Assembly: GCA_030646695.1 (NCBI GenBank)
Contig: JAUSLF010000012.1
Coordinates: forward strand, 46,130-110,129
DNA from: Nitrosomonadaceae bacterium
Lineage (GTDB): Bacteria > Pseudomonadota > Gammaproteobacteria > Burkholderiales > Nitrosomonadaceae
Reading direction: 5' to 3'
DNA: 64,000 nucleotides
Shown: piece by piece, positions 15,282 through 22,744 of the stretch
Layout of the letters: every line of letters begins with the position of its first letter
Position numbering within the stretch: position 1 is the first letter of the stretch
Position numbers and translations under genes: made by a program
The notes under the pieces: generated by a model
What the model saw: only the letters and a program-made list of their open reading frames with translations
Database searches by the model: none
Told to the model about the DNA's origin: nothing

Positions 15282-17730
15282 GTCGTTTCATCTCGTAGGA
15301 TTTCGGGCTTACCTTCAACGGCAAACCTTTCATCTTTGCCGGGACAAGACGCCCCTTAGCCTTGCTATTTTCGCGCCCAACGCCAAGGGTAAGTCCAGCT
15401 TGGTAGATGCGTTTGAATTTTATTTCTCAGAAGATGCAACTCTTGAACGCCTCGGTATACGGGCCACTGAGCGTGCAGGACGGAGAGCATTGGAACATGT
15501 CAATGCCCAAACAAAGGGTGTGCCGAGCGAAGTCCACTTTTCGTTCCGTGAAGGAACAGACAAGTTTGGTGACAAGCGCGCTGTGATACCCCAAGGAAGC
15601 TCGATTCCTGCGGCGGCTCAGCGGGTTCTGGAAAATCGCACTCTCCCGTTTGTGATCCGAGGGCATGAGCTTCGGGGTTTTGTTGAGCAGCAAACATCGG
15701 AGGATCGATACAAGGAGATAGCCGCCTGGTTTGGCCTTGATCCTTTGATCGACATTCAGAAGAACTTGCGCGCCCTGCGCAGGCAAATGAAGGTAAAGGC
15801 TGAGTCCACGACGGAGCGTCACGAACGGTTGCAGGACCTTGCCCGCGCTACGGGAAATACCGTGAAAGTGTGGGATGAAGCTGCTGTTTGCAAATGGCTC
15901 AATGACGAGATAGTGGCGAAGCTCGACAAGATGCTGACCCTTGCGACTATTTCTGAAACCGATACAGGCTACCAGGTGCTTAAGAAGCGGAAAGAGTCTG
16001 AGGAAGAGAGCCTAGGACTCGCTTCGTTGAAACGATTCCTGACCCAGACCGAAACACTTTATCGGTATCCCGCGGAAGAGGACGAGAAACCCACTGGGGC
16101 CATTGTGGAGTTTGGGGCAGCCGTGACCACCCATGCTGCTGCTGTCTCTAAGGAGGCCGAAGAACGTGCCAAAGCAAGTCAGACGGTTTTTAACGAGGTG
16201 TGGACGGCGGCAAAAGCGGTCTTCGAAAACAATGATGTTGACCTGGATGCTTGCCCGGTTTGCGACACGAAATTTCCGGCCACCCCGCATGGATCACGGC
16301 ATGACATTCGAGTAAAGCTGGACGCCAATCTCAGCGATCTCACGGATTACCGGAACGCTGAGGCGATCCTCAAGATCAGTAAAGACAGCCTTGCCCAAGC
16401 CTTCCTCTCATTGATTCAAAGCCTAAAGGCACTGACATCCAGCTTCAATGACACAGGCTACGCCGACAAAATCAAAAGCATAGAAACCTACCAACTGGCC
16501 TTGGCTACTTGGAAAGCGGGCGATGGCGCCCTCGATAGTGCCGATACTATAGTCGAATTAAAAGCCTTGCATGAGGCCATTTCCGGTGAGAAGAAGCGCA
16601 TCGAGGCGAAGCAGGGCGAGCATACCTACGCTAACGCCCTAAAAATCGCCGATGATCTGATTAAACTGAGGAGCAATCTGGGTCGGATTGACAGGACCAA
16701 AGCCGAACTCACCAAGCTCCATGAGCAACTCAATCAACAGGCCTTGGCCATCAACAAGGCCATCGTGGAACACACACAGAAGATCATGGGCAAGCTAAAG
16801 GACCATGTGAATATCCTTTACAAGGAGATTCAAGGCGGAGACGTAGACGCTCCGCCCATCCATTTGAAACTTCCTGACGAGGATGACACCAATCAGCAGC
16901 GTATCCAACTGCTAATCGACTTCTCCTCCAACCGCAAGGGCGTGGTCCCGAGCGGGTATCTTAGTGACTCACAGATTCATACCTTGGCGTTGAGCCTTCG
17001 TCTTTCCGCTGTCAGCTTCTTCAACACGAAGGTGCCTATCATTGTCCTGGACGATGTTGTCACCTCTTATGACGCCGATCATCGGAAGAACATCGCCGCC
17101 ATGCTCGCCAAACACTTTGGTGATTTTCAGATCATCCTCGTGACCCATGACGAGCGCTTCTTCTTGTTGCTCCAGGACCATCTGCCGCAGAACGTCTGGA
17201 ACTTCCGTCGCATCATCGAGATTAAGCCAGACTTCGGGCCGAGCTTTCACGACCACCGGACGCCGGATGAGGTTATCCAGGCAAAGCTGGTCGCAGGCGA
17301 GAGTGCGGCCAACGAGATACGGCAGGCAGAGGAAGAATGGCTTCTCGATATCTGCCGGGACTTCAAAGTCAAAGTGGTCATCCGAGCTATCGAGCGTCCT
17401 TATAAGTATGACCGCAGTGAACTCGCGGGGGCATTGGCCTCGTTCCTTAAAAATGTGGGAATTACTCCGCCCGAGGTACCTGGCATTGCTAACCCTTTCC
17501 TGGCGAGCCTCCAGAAAGGCGATGTTGAAAACTTCGGGAGCCACTTCTCGGACAACCCAAACGAGGGTGCCTCGGTTGGGGATGAGAAAACTCGCTGGGA
17601 AGAATTCAGATTTTTTCGGGACCAGTTCGCCTGCCCGAGTTGTGGCAACAAGCGTTTCATGAAGCCTGAACCTCTGAAATATCCAGTCTGTAAGAAGTGC
17701 GAAACACCGTTTGCGTTTAACAAAAAATAA
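15262..17730 (+). CDS. SMC/Rad50-like AAA ATPase with zinc hook and C-terminal zinc ribbon
   Basis: 822 residues. An N-terminal Walker A-like loop (APNAKGKSS, Lys 44; the usual first Gly is Ala) is followed by long helical, coiled-coil-like stretches around a CPVC motif at 331-334, as in Rad50 zinc hooks. The ABC-type second half has a signature-like SGYLSDSQIHTLALSLRL, Walker B IIVLDD (D597/D598) and an H-loop LVTHDERF. The last 35 residues add a four-Cys zinc ribbon (C791, C794, C810, C813), unusual for this fold. DNA-end or DNA-structure sensing is inferred. Its place behind a restriction-modification unit and an overlapping small gene suggests a defence module; I cannot assign it to a named system. 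Confidence 0.8.
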   Translation: MTKITIESFHLVGFRAYLQRQTFHLCRDKTPLSLAIFAPNAKGKSSLVDAFEFYFSEDATLERLGIRATERAGRRALEHVNAQTKGVPSEVHFSFREGTDKFGDKRAVIPQGSSIPAAAQRVLENRTLPFVIRGHELRGFVEQQTSEDRYKEIAAWFGLDPLIDIQKNLRALRRQMKVKAESTTERHERLQDLARATGNTVKVWDEAAVCKWLNDEIVAKLDKMLTLATISETDTGYQVLKKRKESEEESLGLASLKRFLTQTETLYRYPAEEDEKPTGAIVEFGAAVTTHAAAVSKEAEERAKASQTVFNEVWTAAKAVFENNDVDLDACPVCDTKFPATPHGSRHDIRVKLDANLSDLTDYRNAEAILKISKDSLAQAFLSLIQSLKALTSSFNDTGYADKIKSIETYQLALATWKAGDGALDSADTIVELKALHEAISGEKKRIEAKQGEHTYANALKIADDLIKLRSNLGRIDRTKAELTKLHEQLNQQALAINKAIVEHTQKIMGKLKDHVNILYKEIQGGDVDAPPIHLKLPDEDDTNQQRIQLLIDFSSNRKGVVPSGYLSDSQIHTLALSLRLSAVSFFNTKVPIIVLDDVVTSYDADHRKNIAAMLAKHFGDFQIILVTHDERFFLLLQDHLPQNVWNFRRIIEIKPDFGPSFHDHRTPDEVIQAKLVAGESAANEIRQAEEEWLLDICRDFKVKVVIRAIERPYKYDRSELAGALASFLKNVGITPPEVPGIANPFLASLQKGDVENFGSHFSDNPNEGASVGDEKTRWEEFRFFRDQFACPSCGNKRFMKPEPLKYPVCKKCETPFAFNKK

Positions 17731-17736
17731 AGATGC

Positions 17737-18016
17737 CAAGCTCGAATTGTTTTTTCAACCGCAAACGAACGAATCAATAGAACCGGTCTCGGGATGAACC
17801 GCGAACATTTGCGGTTGCGTCATGCCTTACAGCAAGTACCAAGGCAGTTGGACAAGGAAGGGAGCGAGTCGGTAACAAAATGTAACCGACTGAAATAGTT
17901 TAATCTGCCATCCATGAACAAGGAGTCCTGACAATGAAACCCCAGCCAGCCATCTTTGAAGAACATGAAATCCGCCGCGTGTATGACGAGGCGACTGAAA
18001 CCTGGTAGTTTTCGGT
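17737..18016 (+). repeat. Direct repeat copy 1: decayed DUF3820/dinD mosaic
   Basis: This stretch matches 19961-20252 almost base for base, with an 11-base and a 1-base deletion. It begins with CTCGAATTG, runs through GCAAACGAACGAATCAATAG, a DUF3820-like start, a dinD-internal piece, and the dinD ribosome site and start. It begins directly after the stop of the SMC-like gene. Confidence 0.85.
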
Positions 18017-18044
18017 GGTGGAAATTGCGGCGGTGTTGGCATGA
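17934..18044 (+). pseudogene. dinD-like gene fragment (5' end only)
   Basis: The first 24 codons (MKPQPAIFEEHEIRRVYDEA...) are identical in protein sequence to the intact dinD-like gene at 20170 except for the truncation, and share its AAGGAG ribosome site. A TAG then replaces the expected Leu codon after ETW; eleven more codons (FSVVEIAAVLA, typical of the BRO/DinD N-terminal domain) follow before a second stop, after which similarity ends. It is dead debris of a second dinD-like gene. Confidence 0.85.
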
Positions 18045-18072
18045 ACTGAGATTTCGGCTACGTTCTATGGCG

Positions 18073-18118
18073 TTGCCAAAATTACATTAATATGTATAAT
18101 CAACGAATCTTTGTTGAT
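18073..18118 (+). promoter_or_regulatory. Sigma-70 promoter with downstream inverted repeat, in front of the AAA/TOPRIM pair
   Basis: TTGCCA (18073-18078), a 16-base spacer and a perfect TATAAT (18095-18100) stand about 40 bases upstream of the ATPase start. The inverted repeat ATCAAC-N8-GTTGAT (18099-18118) overlaps the expected transcription start and would suit a repressor. The region is AT-rich. Confidence 0.65.
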
Positions 18119-18141
18119 AAATATATTTAATGGTGGATTAT

Positions 18142-19323
18142 ATGCTACATAGCTACGCATTTTCCAATTTCCAATCATTCCGTGAGAGTGTCGAAGTCGA
18201 TCTAACCATCAGTCGCAAAGTGGCGCTGACGGACTGGATGACTGATGCTCCTACGGGCGAGCGGCTATCCAAGTTGATGGCGGTGGTTGGCCCCAATGGC
18301 AGCGGCAAAACTGCGCTGTTGAAACCGATGGCATTTATCAGTTGGTTCATCGCACAATCATTCCAAAGCCCGCCCGATGCCGGTATCCCTGTTGCGCCTC
18401 ACGCCGCCGCCAGCAATGAGCCGAGCGAGTTAGAGTGTACGGTAGATTTTGACGGCAAGCTGTGGCGCTATGTGTTGCGTTGTACACCGGAGCGAGTGCT
18501 GCATGAAGCGCTTTACCAGAAGCGTGAACGGTTTGGTTATGTTTTCATCCGCGACTGGGATGCTGTAAACAATGCTTATGTGGTCAAGCAACAGGATTTT
18601 GGTTTGGCGCCGCAGGAAGCACGCAAGGTGCGCCCGAACGTTTCGCTCATATCATGGGCCGCGCAATTTGGCGTGCCACTGGCTATGCGTATGACGGCTC
18701 CCTATGTGAATAGCAACGTAAATGTCTTTGGCCGTGTGCCTATGGGTAATCAGGATGTGCAGAATGCAGCGCAACATTTTTCTGCTCACCCTGATCAGCG
18801 CAATCGGATGGAGCAATTGCTATCTGCATGGGATTTGGGTCTATCTGGTGTCGAGTTGCTGGAGGTGGCGGTTAATAATCCTCAGGAACCCAGCCAGAAA
18901 GTGTGGGTGCCTTTTGGCAAGCATAGAAATAAGACGACCGAGTTTCAATTGCCATTCGCGCTTGAATCAAGTGGCACTCAAGGTGCGTTCGTACTGTTGT
19001 CACGGCTGCTGCAAACATTGGAAATTGGCGGCTTGGCGGTTATCGACGAATTCGAAAATGATCTGCATCCACACATGCTGGAACCAATACTCGATCTGTT
19101 TGCCAACCCATCGACCAACCCGCATCAGGCGCAGCTTTTGTTCACCTGTCACGCCATTGAGGTGTTGAATCTTGTGCATAAATCGCAGGTGATGCTGGTG
19201 CAAAAGGATGAGGATTGCGAAAGCACGGCCAGTCGTATGGATGCGGTGGAAGGTATCCGCAATGATGACAACTTTTACGCCAAATACATGGCGGGCGCTT
19301 ACGGCGCCGTACCCGTTTTCTGA
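18142..19323 (+). CDS. AAA15-family ATPase (RloA/PARIS-AriA-like)
   Basis: 393 residues from ATG 18142, preceded by GGTGGA; an ATG four codons upstream is the alternative. The N-terminus (YAFSNFQSFRESVEVDL) and Walker A GPNGSGKT (50-57) are typical of AAA15/OLD-type ABC ATPases; the Walker B region is VIDEFENDLHPH (D302/E303), followed by LLFTCHAIEVLN. The following gene encodes a short TOPRIM protein, starting 11 bases after the stop. ATPase plus TOPRIM pairs are typical of OLD, RloA-RloB, Gabija and PARIS-like phage defence. The pair has its own promoter and is framed by direct repeats. Confidence 0.85.
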   Translation: MLHSYAFSNFQSFRESVEVDLTISRKVALTDWMTDAPTGERLSKLMAVVGPNGSGKTALLKPMAFISWFIAQSFQSPPDAGIPVAPHAAASNEPSELECTVDFDGKLWRYVLRCTPERVLHEALYQKRERFGYVFIRDWDAVNNAYVVKQQDFGLAPQEARKVRPNVSLISWAAQFGVPLAMRMTAPYVNSNVNVFGRVPMGNQDVQNAAQHFSAHPDQRNRMEQLLSAWDLGLSGVELLEVAVNNPQEPSQKVWVPFGKHRNKTTEFQLPFALESSGTQGAFVLLSRLLQTLEIGGLAVIDEFENDLHPHMLEPILDLFANPSTNPHQAQLLFTCHAIEVLNLVHKSQVMLVQKDEDCESTASRMDAVEGIRNDDNFYAKYMAGAYGAVPVF

Positions 19324-19334
19324 TCAACCTGGAT

Positions 19335-19832
19335 ATGGCCATCTGGAAAGCGCAGCGTACTTTGCTGATCGTGGGTGAGGGGCGCCATGAAGTGGCGTTT
19401 CTGAATCATCTCAAGCATCTTTATGTGCCTCGTGGTTGTGGGCTTTCGGTGACTATCAAGAATGCGCGTGGCAAGGGCGCGCTGCATGTAATCAACTGGA
19501 CTGCTAGGCAGATTGCCAATGTTGATTACGATGCAGTTGCCGCATTGCTGGATACGGACTCAGATTGGAATGCAAAAACACAAAAACTGGCGAGAACGAA
19601 GAAAATTCAGGTGCTCAAGTCTGAGCCATGCTTTGAAGCGATGATGTTGCGGCTGCTCGGAAAACCAGCAATTGGTGATGCTCATACGCTTAAAAAGCAG
19701 TTCGCTCCATTGGTGAATAATGATGCAACGCAACGTGATCACTATGCATCGAATTTTGGCCCGGTATGTTTGCAGGCAGGTAAAAGCAAAGAGCCGACTA
19801 TTAATGCATTGCTCAAGCTGTTTGGTAATTGA
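19335..19832 (+). CDS. TOPRIM-like protein (RloB-like), partner of the AAA15 ATPase
   Basis: 165 residues. The TOPRIM signature is visible: a Glu in IVGEGRHEVAFL (E15/E19) and an acidic cluster DTDSD (D73, D75, D77), followed by SEPCFEAMMLRLLG, as in RloB-like proteins. It is shorter than the roughly 300-residue DUF4435-type AriB of PARIS, and closer in size to RloB. In comparable systems the TOPRIM protein is the effector (nuclease or tRNA/translation toxin) held or triggered by the ATPase; this is inference here. The stop codon overlaps the ATG of a 42-codon frame. Confidence 0.75.
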   Translation: MAIWKAQRTLLIVGEGRHEVAFLNHLKHLYVPRGCGLSVTIKNARGKGALHVINWTARQIANVDYDAVAALLDTDSDWNAKTQKLARTKKIQVLKSEPCFEAMMLRLLGKPAIGDAHTLKKQFAPLVNNDATQRDHYASNFGPVCLQAGKSKEPTINALLKLFGN

Positions 19833-19960
19833 TGAATACCAAGCGCAATAACATTGCCTTAACCGAATATGCACGCGGCCACTTGGTCGGCGCGCGTTTT
19901 ACTGCCGCTCAGTTGCGCGAGCACAAAGAAATAAAAGTGCCAGGCTCGCAATTAAGGTAG
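19832..19960 (+). pseudogene. 42-codon frame after the TOPRIM gene, probably a truncated third gene
   Basis: ATG at 19832 overlaps the TOPRIM stop (TGATGA region), the usual sign of translational coupling. The frame MNTKRNNIALTEYARGHLVG... stops exactly where the direct repeat block (19961 onward) begins; its last codons (KVPGSQLR) already belong to repeat-like sequence. It looks like the 5' end of a third operon gene cut by recombination at the repeat. Confidence 0.5.
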
Positions 19961-20252
19961 CAGGCTCGAATTGTTTTCTTAATCGCAAACGAACGAATCA
20001 ATAGAGCCGGTCTCGGGATGAACCACGAACACTTGCGGTTGCTGGTTACACGCGTCATGCCTTACGGCAAGTACAAAGGCCAGTTGGATAAGGAAGGGAG
20101 CGAGTCGGTAACAAAATGTAACCGACTGAAATAGTTTGATCTGCCATTCATGAACAAGGAGTCCTGACAATGAAACCCCAGCCAGCCATCTTTGAAGAGC
20201 ATGAAATCCGCCGCGTGTATGACGAGGCCACTGAGACGTGGCTGTTTTCGGT
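19961..20252 (+). repeat. Direct repeat copy 2: DUF3820/dinD mosaic leading into intact dinD
   Basis: Nearly identical to 17737-18016. This copy runs into the complete dinD gene and is therefore the more intact arrangement. Together the two copies flank the AAA15/TOPRIM module. Confidence 0.85.
20018..20134 (+). pseudogene. Chimeric remnant: DUF3820 N-terminus joined to an internal dinD fragment
   Basis: The 38-codon frame begins like DUF3820 proteins (MNHEHLRLLVTRVMPYGKYK) and after GQ switches to LDKEGSESVTKCNRLK, which matches the internal dinD segment LDKEGSELVTNCYQLK of the gene just downstream (residues about 55-70), then stops. Such a chimera points to an illegitimate recombination event. 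A frame-preserving, shortened version lies at 17794 in copy 1. Confidence 0.7.
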
Positions 20253-21000
20253 CATCGATATTATTCAGGTGCTGACCCAGCAGCCGGACTATCAGGGGGC
20301 AAGAAAGTATTGGAAGGTACTGAAAGGCCGCTTGGACAAGGAGGGCAGTGAACTGGTAACAAACTGTTACCAGTTGAAAATGACCGCTGATGACGGCAAG
20401 CAGCGGCTTACCGACGTCGCCACCGCCGAGACGTTGTTGCGGCTGGTGCAGTCTGTCCCCAGCCCGAAGGCAGAGCCGATCAAACTGTGGCTGGCGAAGG
20501 CGGGCTATGAACGGATGCAAGAAATGGCCGACCCCGCACTCTCGCTAGACCGCGCCCGCGAGACTTGGCAAAAGTATGGACGCAGCGAGAAGTGGATACA
20601 GCAACGCATGACCGGGCAGGAAACGCGCAACAAGTTGACCGATTATTGGGCGAACCACGACATCAAGCAAGGCGAGGAATACGCGATCCTCACCAATATC
20701 ATTCATCAGGAGTGGGCCGAGGTGGATGTGAAAGCGCATAAGGCGATGAAGGGCTTGAAGTCGCAAAACCTGCGCGATCACATGAGTGAGGCGGAGCTGA
20801 TCTTTACCGCGCTGGCGGAACTTTCCACGCGCCAGATCGCCGAGAGCATGGAAGCTACTGGTCTGGGCGAGAACGAGGCGGCAGCCAAGACTGGCGGCAG
20901 CATCGCCAAGAAAGCGCGGCTGGAGCTGGAAGGCAAGACGGGCAAGAAGGTGGTGTCGGCAGAGAATTATTTGCCGCCGTCGCAAAAGAAAATAAAATAA
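20170..21000 (+). CDS. dinD: DinD-like protein (BRO-N family, DNA-damage-inducible protein D)
   Basis: 276 residues with AAGGAG upstream. The N-terminal BRO-like domain (WLFSVIDIIQVLTQQPDYQGARKYW in pieces) is followed by the DinD-specific part (ETRNKLTDYWANHDIKQGEEYAILTN in pieces, TGLGENEAAAKTGGSIAKKA). The length fits the family. E. coli DinD is SOS-induced and reported to disassemble RecA filaments; in islands such genes often travel with defence modules. The first about 25 codons are duplicated as a pseudogene at 17934. Confidence 0.92.
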   Translation: MKPQPAIFEEHEIRRVYDEATETWLFSVIDIIQVLTQQPDYQGARKYWKVLKGRLDKEGSELVTNCYQLKMTADDGKQRLTDVATAETLLRLVQSVPSPKAEPIKLWLAKAGYERMQEMADPALSLDRARETWQKYGRSEKWIQQRMTGQETRNKLTDYWANHDIKQGEEYAILTNIIHQEWAEVDVKAHKAMKGLKSQNLRDHMSEAELIFTALAELSTRQIAESMEATGLGENEAAAKTGGSIAKKARLELEGKTGKKVVSAENYLPPSQKKIK

Positions 21001-21010
21001 GACAGGCTGC

Positions 21011-21065
21011 GTTAAAAGTGTCCAGCTCGGATTATTTTCTCAATCGCAAACAAACGAATCAATAG
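21011..21065 (+). repeat. Third, partial copy of the module-end repeat
   Basis: GTTAAAAGTGTCCAGCTCGG, then ATTATTTTCTCAATCGCAAAC and AAACGAATCAATAG repeats the first about 50 bases of copies 1 and 2. It lies just after the dinD stop, so every module in this part (SMC-like, AAA/TOPRIM, dinD) ends with the same sequence. Confidence 0.75.
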
Positions 21066-21136
21066 GGTGAACGTATTGCGCCGAATGAAAGGCAATTCCG
21101 AACCACTGAACCGCTACAAGAAGTGAATTCAACTCC

Positions 21137-21640
21137 ATGCCATCCTTGATCCATTGCACACAGAAGCTGCTGGCGGAAATCCCGGATCGCCTCATTGACC
21201 CATCTGTCTCCGGTGAGAGCTGGCACGCCAACCTGCTGCGGATCGACCGGCGTAAATGCGTGCTGTTCACGCACGACAAAACCTTGTACTCGGTATTCGT
21301 GCCGGGGCTGAAGAAAGCGGAATTCGAGCAGTTGGACGAGGTCTTCGGTCAGCGCCTGTTCAAGGCACTGATGTGGGACGAGTTTCCTCAAACGCAGATC
21401 GAGCAGATGCTGGAGGCCTGCCGCGTAGTCCGCTTCACCCGTTCCAGTAACCGTAGCGTGCTGGGCTCAATGAACGACATCCGGTTTCATGTCGGATTGC
21501 GTGTAGAACAAGGTGGTGGCTTGGCAAGCGTTGACTTGGTTGAACTTCACCACAAGCTGAACCGCATTCCTTTTGGTGCTATCGGCTACTGCTATCCAGT
21601 CGAGCGGCTTCGGGAATACCTGGGGCAAGCACCCGGCTAA
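21137..21640 (+). CDS. DUF6933-like protein of unknown function
   Basis: 167 residues; no ribosome site is obvious at ATG 21137. Recognisable family pattern: an N-terminal CTQKLLAEI, then WHANLLRIDRRKCVLFTHDKTLYS in pieces, then FVPGLKKAEF. Such proteins are short, cytoplasmic and uncharacterised, often in genomic islands and next to toxin or restriction genes. It is the last gene before the housekeeping block and probably the right edge of the island. Confidence 0.65.
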   Translation: MPSLIHCTQKLLAEIPDRLIDPSVSGESWHANLLRIDRRKCVLFTHDKTLYSVFVPGLKKAEFEQLDEVFGQRLFKALMWDEFPQTQIEQMLEACRVVRFTRSSNRSVLGSMNDIRFHVGLRVEQGGGLASVDLVELHHKLNRIPFGAIGYCYPVERLREYLGQAPG

Positions 21641-21672
21641 CGCCATTGCGTCACGTCTGAAAAGGAGAACGA

Positions 21673-22416
21673 ATGACCCCGATATTCGATGCACTGTTAC
21701 GTGCGTTTCGCGACTTGTTCCGCTTTCAGGTATTGTGGATCGTGATCTGGCCGATTCTGGCCGCGACTCTGCTGTGGCTGGTTCTGGGTGTGAGCTTCTG
21801 GGATACCTTCTCAGGATGGATCGCCAGCGGCCTCACTGCCATCGGCATTCAAATGTGGCTCGAAGGCGTGGAGCCGCGCTGGGTTGCGTATGCAATCCAG
21901 GCCATGGCACATCTGCTGCTGTTCGTGCCACTGGTCTTCATTACCGCGCTGGTGCTTACCGCTTTGTTCGCCATGTCCGCGCTGATTCGTCTGGTAGCCG
22001 AACGTGATTATCCGCAGCTTAAACGCGAAAACGGTGGCAGCATGGGTGGCAGCCTGCTTAACGCCCTGGTTGCCATCGGCATTTTTAGCGCCATCTGGGT
22101 GATCACTCTGCCGTTGTGGTTAATCGGCGCAGGTGTGGTGGTTCCGTTTATTGCCGCGACGTATCTGAACCAGCGTTTATTTCGATATGATGCGCTGGCG
22201 GAACATGCCAGCCTCGAGGAAATGCAAGCCCTGTTGTCCACGCAGCGATCGTCATGGTGGAGTCTGGGACTGCTGACCAGCCTGTTTCAATTTGTGCCAT
22301 TGCTGAATTTGCTTGCCCCGGCACTGACGGCGCTGGCCTTCATTCACTTCGGGCTGGCGCGCCTGGCCAAGCTGCGTCAGCCGCTACAAAACAGCAGTGG
22401 CGCGGTTGAACCTTGA
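21673..22416 (+). CDS. EI24 domain integral membrane protein (CysZ-like)
   Basis: 247 residues with AAGGAG upstream. About four to five hydrophobic segments, with the pattern of the EI24/CysZ family (RAFRDLFRFQVLWIVIWP, then ALVLTALFAMSALIRLVAERDYP and VPLLNLLAPALTALAFIHFG in pieces). CysZ proteins conduct sulfate; this shorter betaproteobacterial branch has no proven substrate. A Gly-rich loop GGSMGGSLLNAL lies in the middle. Confidence 0.8.
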   Translation: MTPIFDALLRAFRDLFRFQVLWIVIWPILAATLLWLVLGVSFWDTFSGWIASGLTAIGIQMWLEGVEPRWVAYAIQAMAHLLLFVPLVFITALVLTALFAMSALIRLVAERDYPQLKRENGGSMGGSLLNALVAIGIFSAIWVITLPLWLIGAGVVVPFIAATYLNQRLFRYDALAEHASLEEMQALLSTQRSSWWSLGLLTSLFQFVPLLNLLAPALTALAFIHFGLARLAKLRQPLQNSSGAVEP

Positions 22417-22434
22417 ACTTGAATCATTGAGCTG

Positions 22435-22701
22435 ATGAATACATGGAGTGTTTACATGGTGCGTTGTGCGGATGGCAGCCTCTACACCGGCATTGCCAGG
22501 GATGTGGCGCGGCGCGTGGCAGAGCATAATTCGAATGATGAGTTGGCCGCCAACTATACGCGTGCCCGGCGCCCGGTGGTTCTCGTCTACCAGGAGAAAC
22601 AGGATACGCGCTCGACAGCAAGCAAACGTGAGTATGCAATCAAGCAGATGGGTAGGAAAGAAAAAGTGGCGCTGATAGCTGCTGCCAGCGTACAGTTGTA
22701 A
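22435..22701 (+). CDS. GIY-YIG nuclease-domain protein (UPF0213/YhbQ family)
   Basis: 88 residues: almost nothing but the GIY-YIG fold (VYMVRCADGSLYTGIARD, then RRVAEHN and the conserved Glu region SKREYAIKQM). Stand-alone proteins of this type are widespread; a role in DNA processing has been proposed for YhbQ. It starts 18 bases after the EI24 gene. Confidence 0.92.
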   Translation: MNTWSVYMVRCADGSLYTGIARDVARRVAEHNSNDELAANYTRARRPVVLVYQEKQDTRSTASKREYAIKQMGRKEKVALIAAASVQL

Positions 22702-22744
22702 GTGATTCACCCCCGGAAAATTAACCACAGTATACTTATGCAAC

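Noticed and set aside
15262..17730. Assignment of the SMC-like protein as Lamassu LmuB or Wadjet JetC
   Set aside because: No LmuA-type effector or JetA/B/D genes are adjacent, and the C-terminal zinc ribbon is not a feature I know from those subunits.
18142..19832. Assignment of the AAA/TOPRIM pair as PARIS or Gabija
   Set aside because: The TOPRIM protein is much shorter than AriB and no UvrD-type helicase (GajB) follows; the family cannot be fixed by eye.
8268..21640. CRISPR array, integrase or transposase within the island
   Set aside because: No regularly spaced repeats and no integrase or transposase motifs were found; the AT-rich heptads at 12442-12577 have no spacers.
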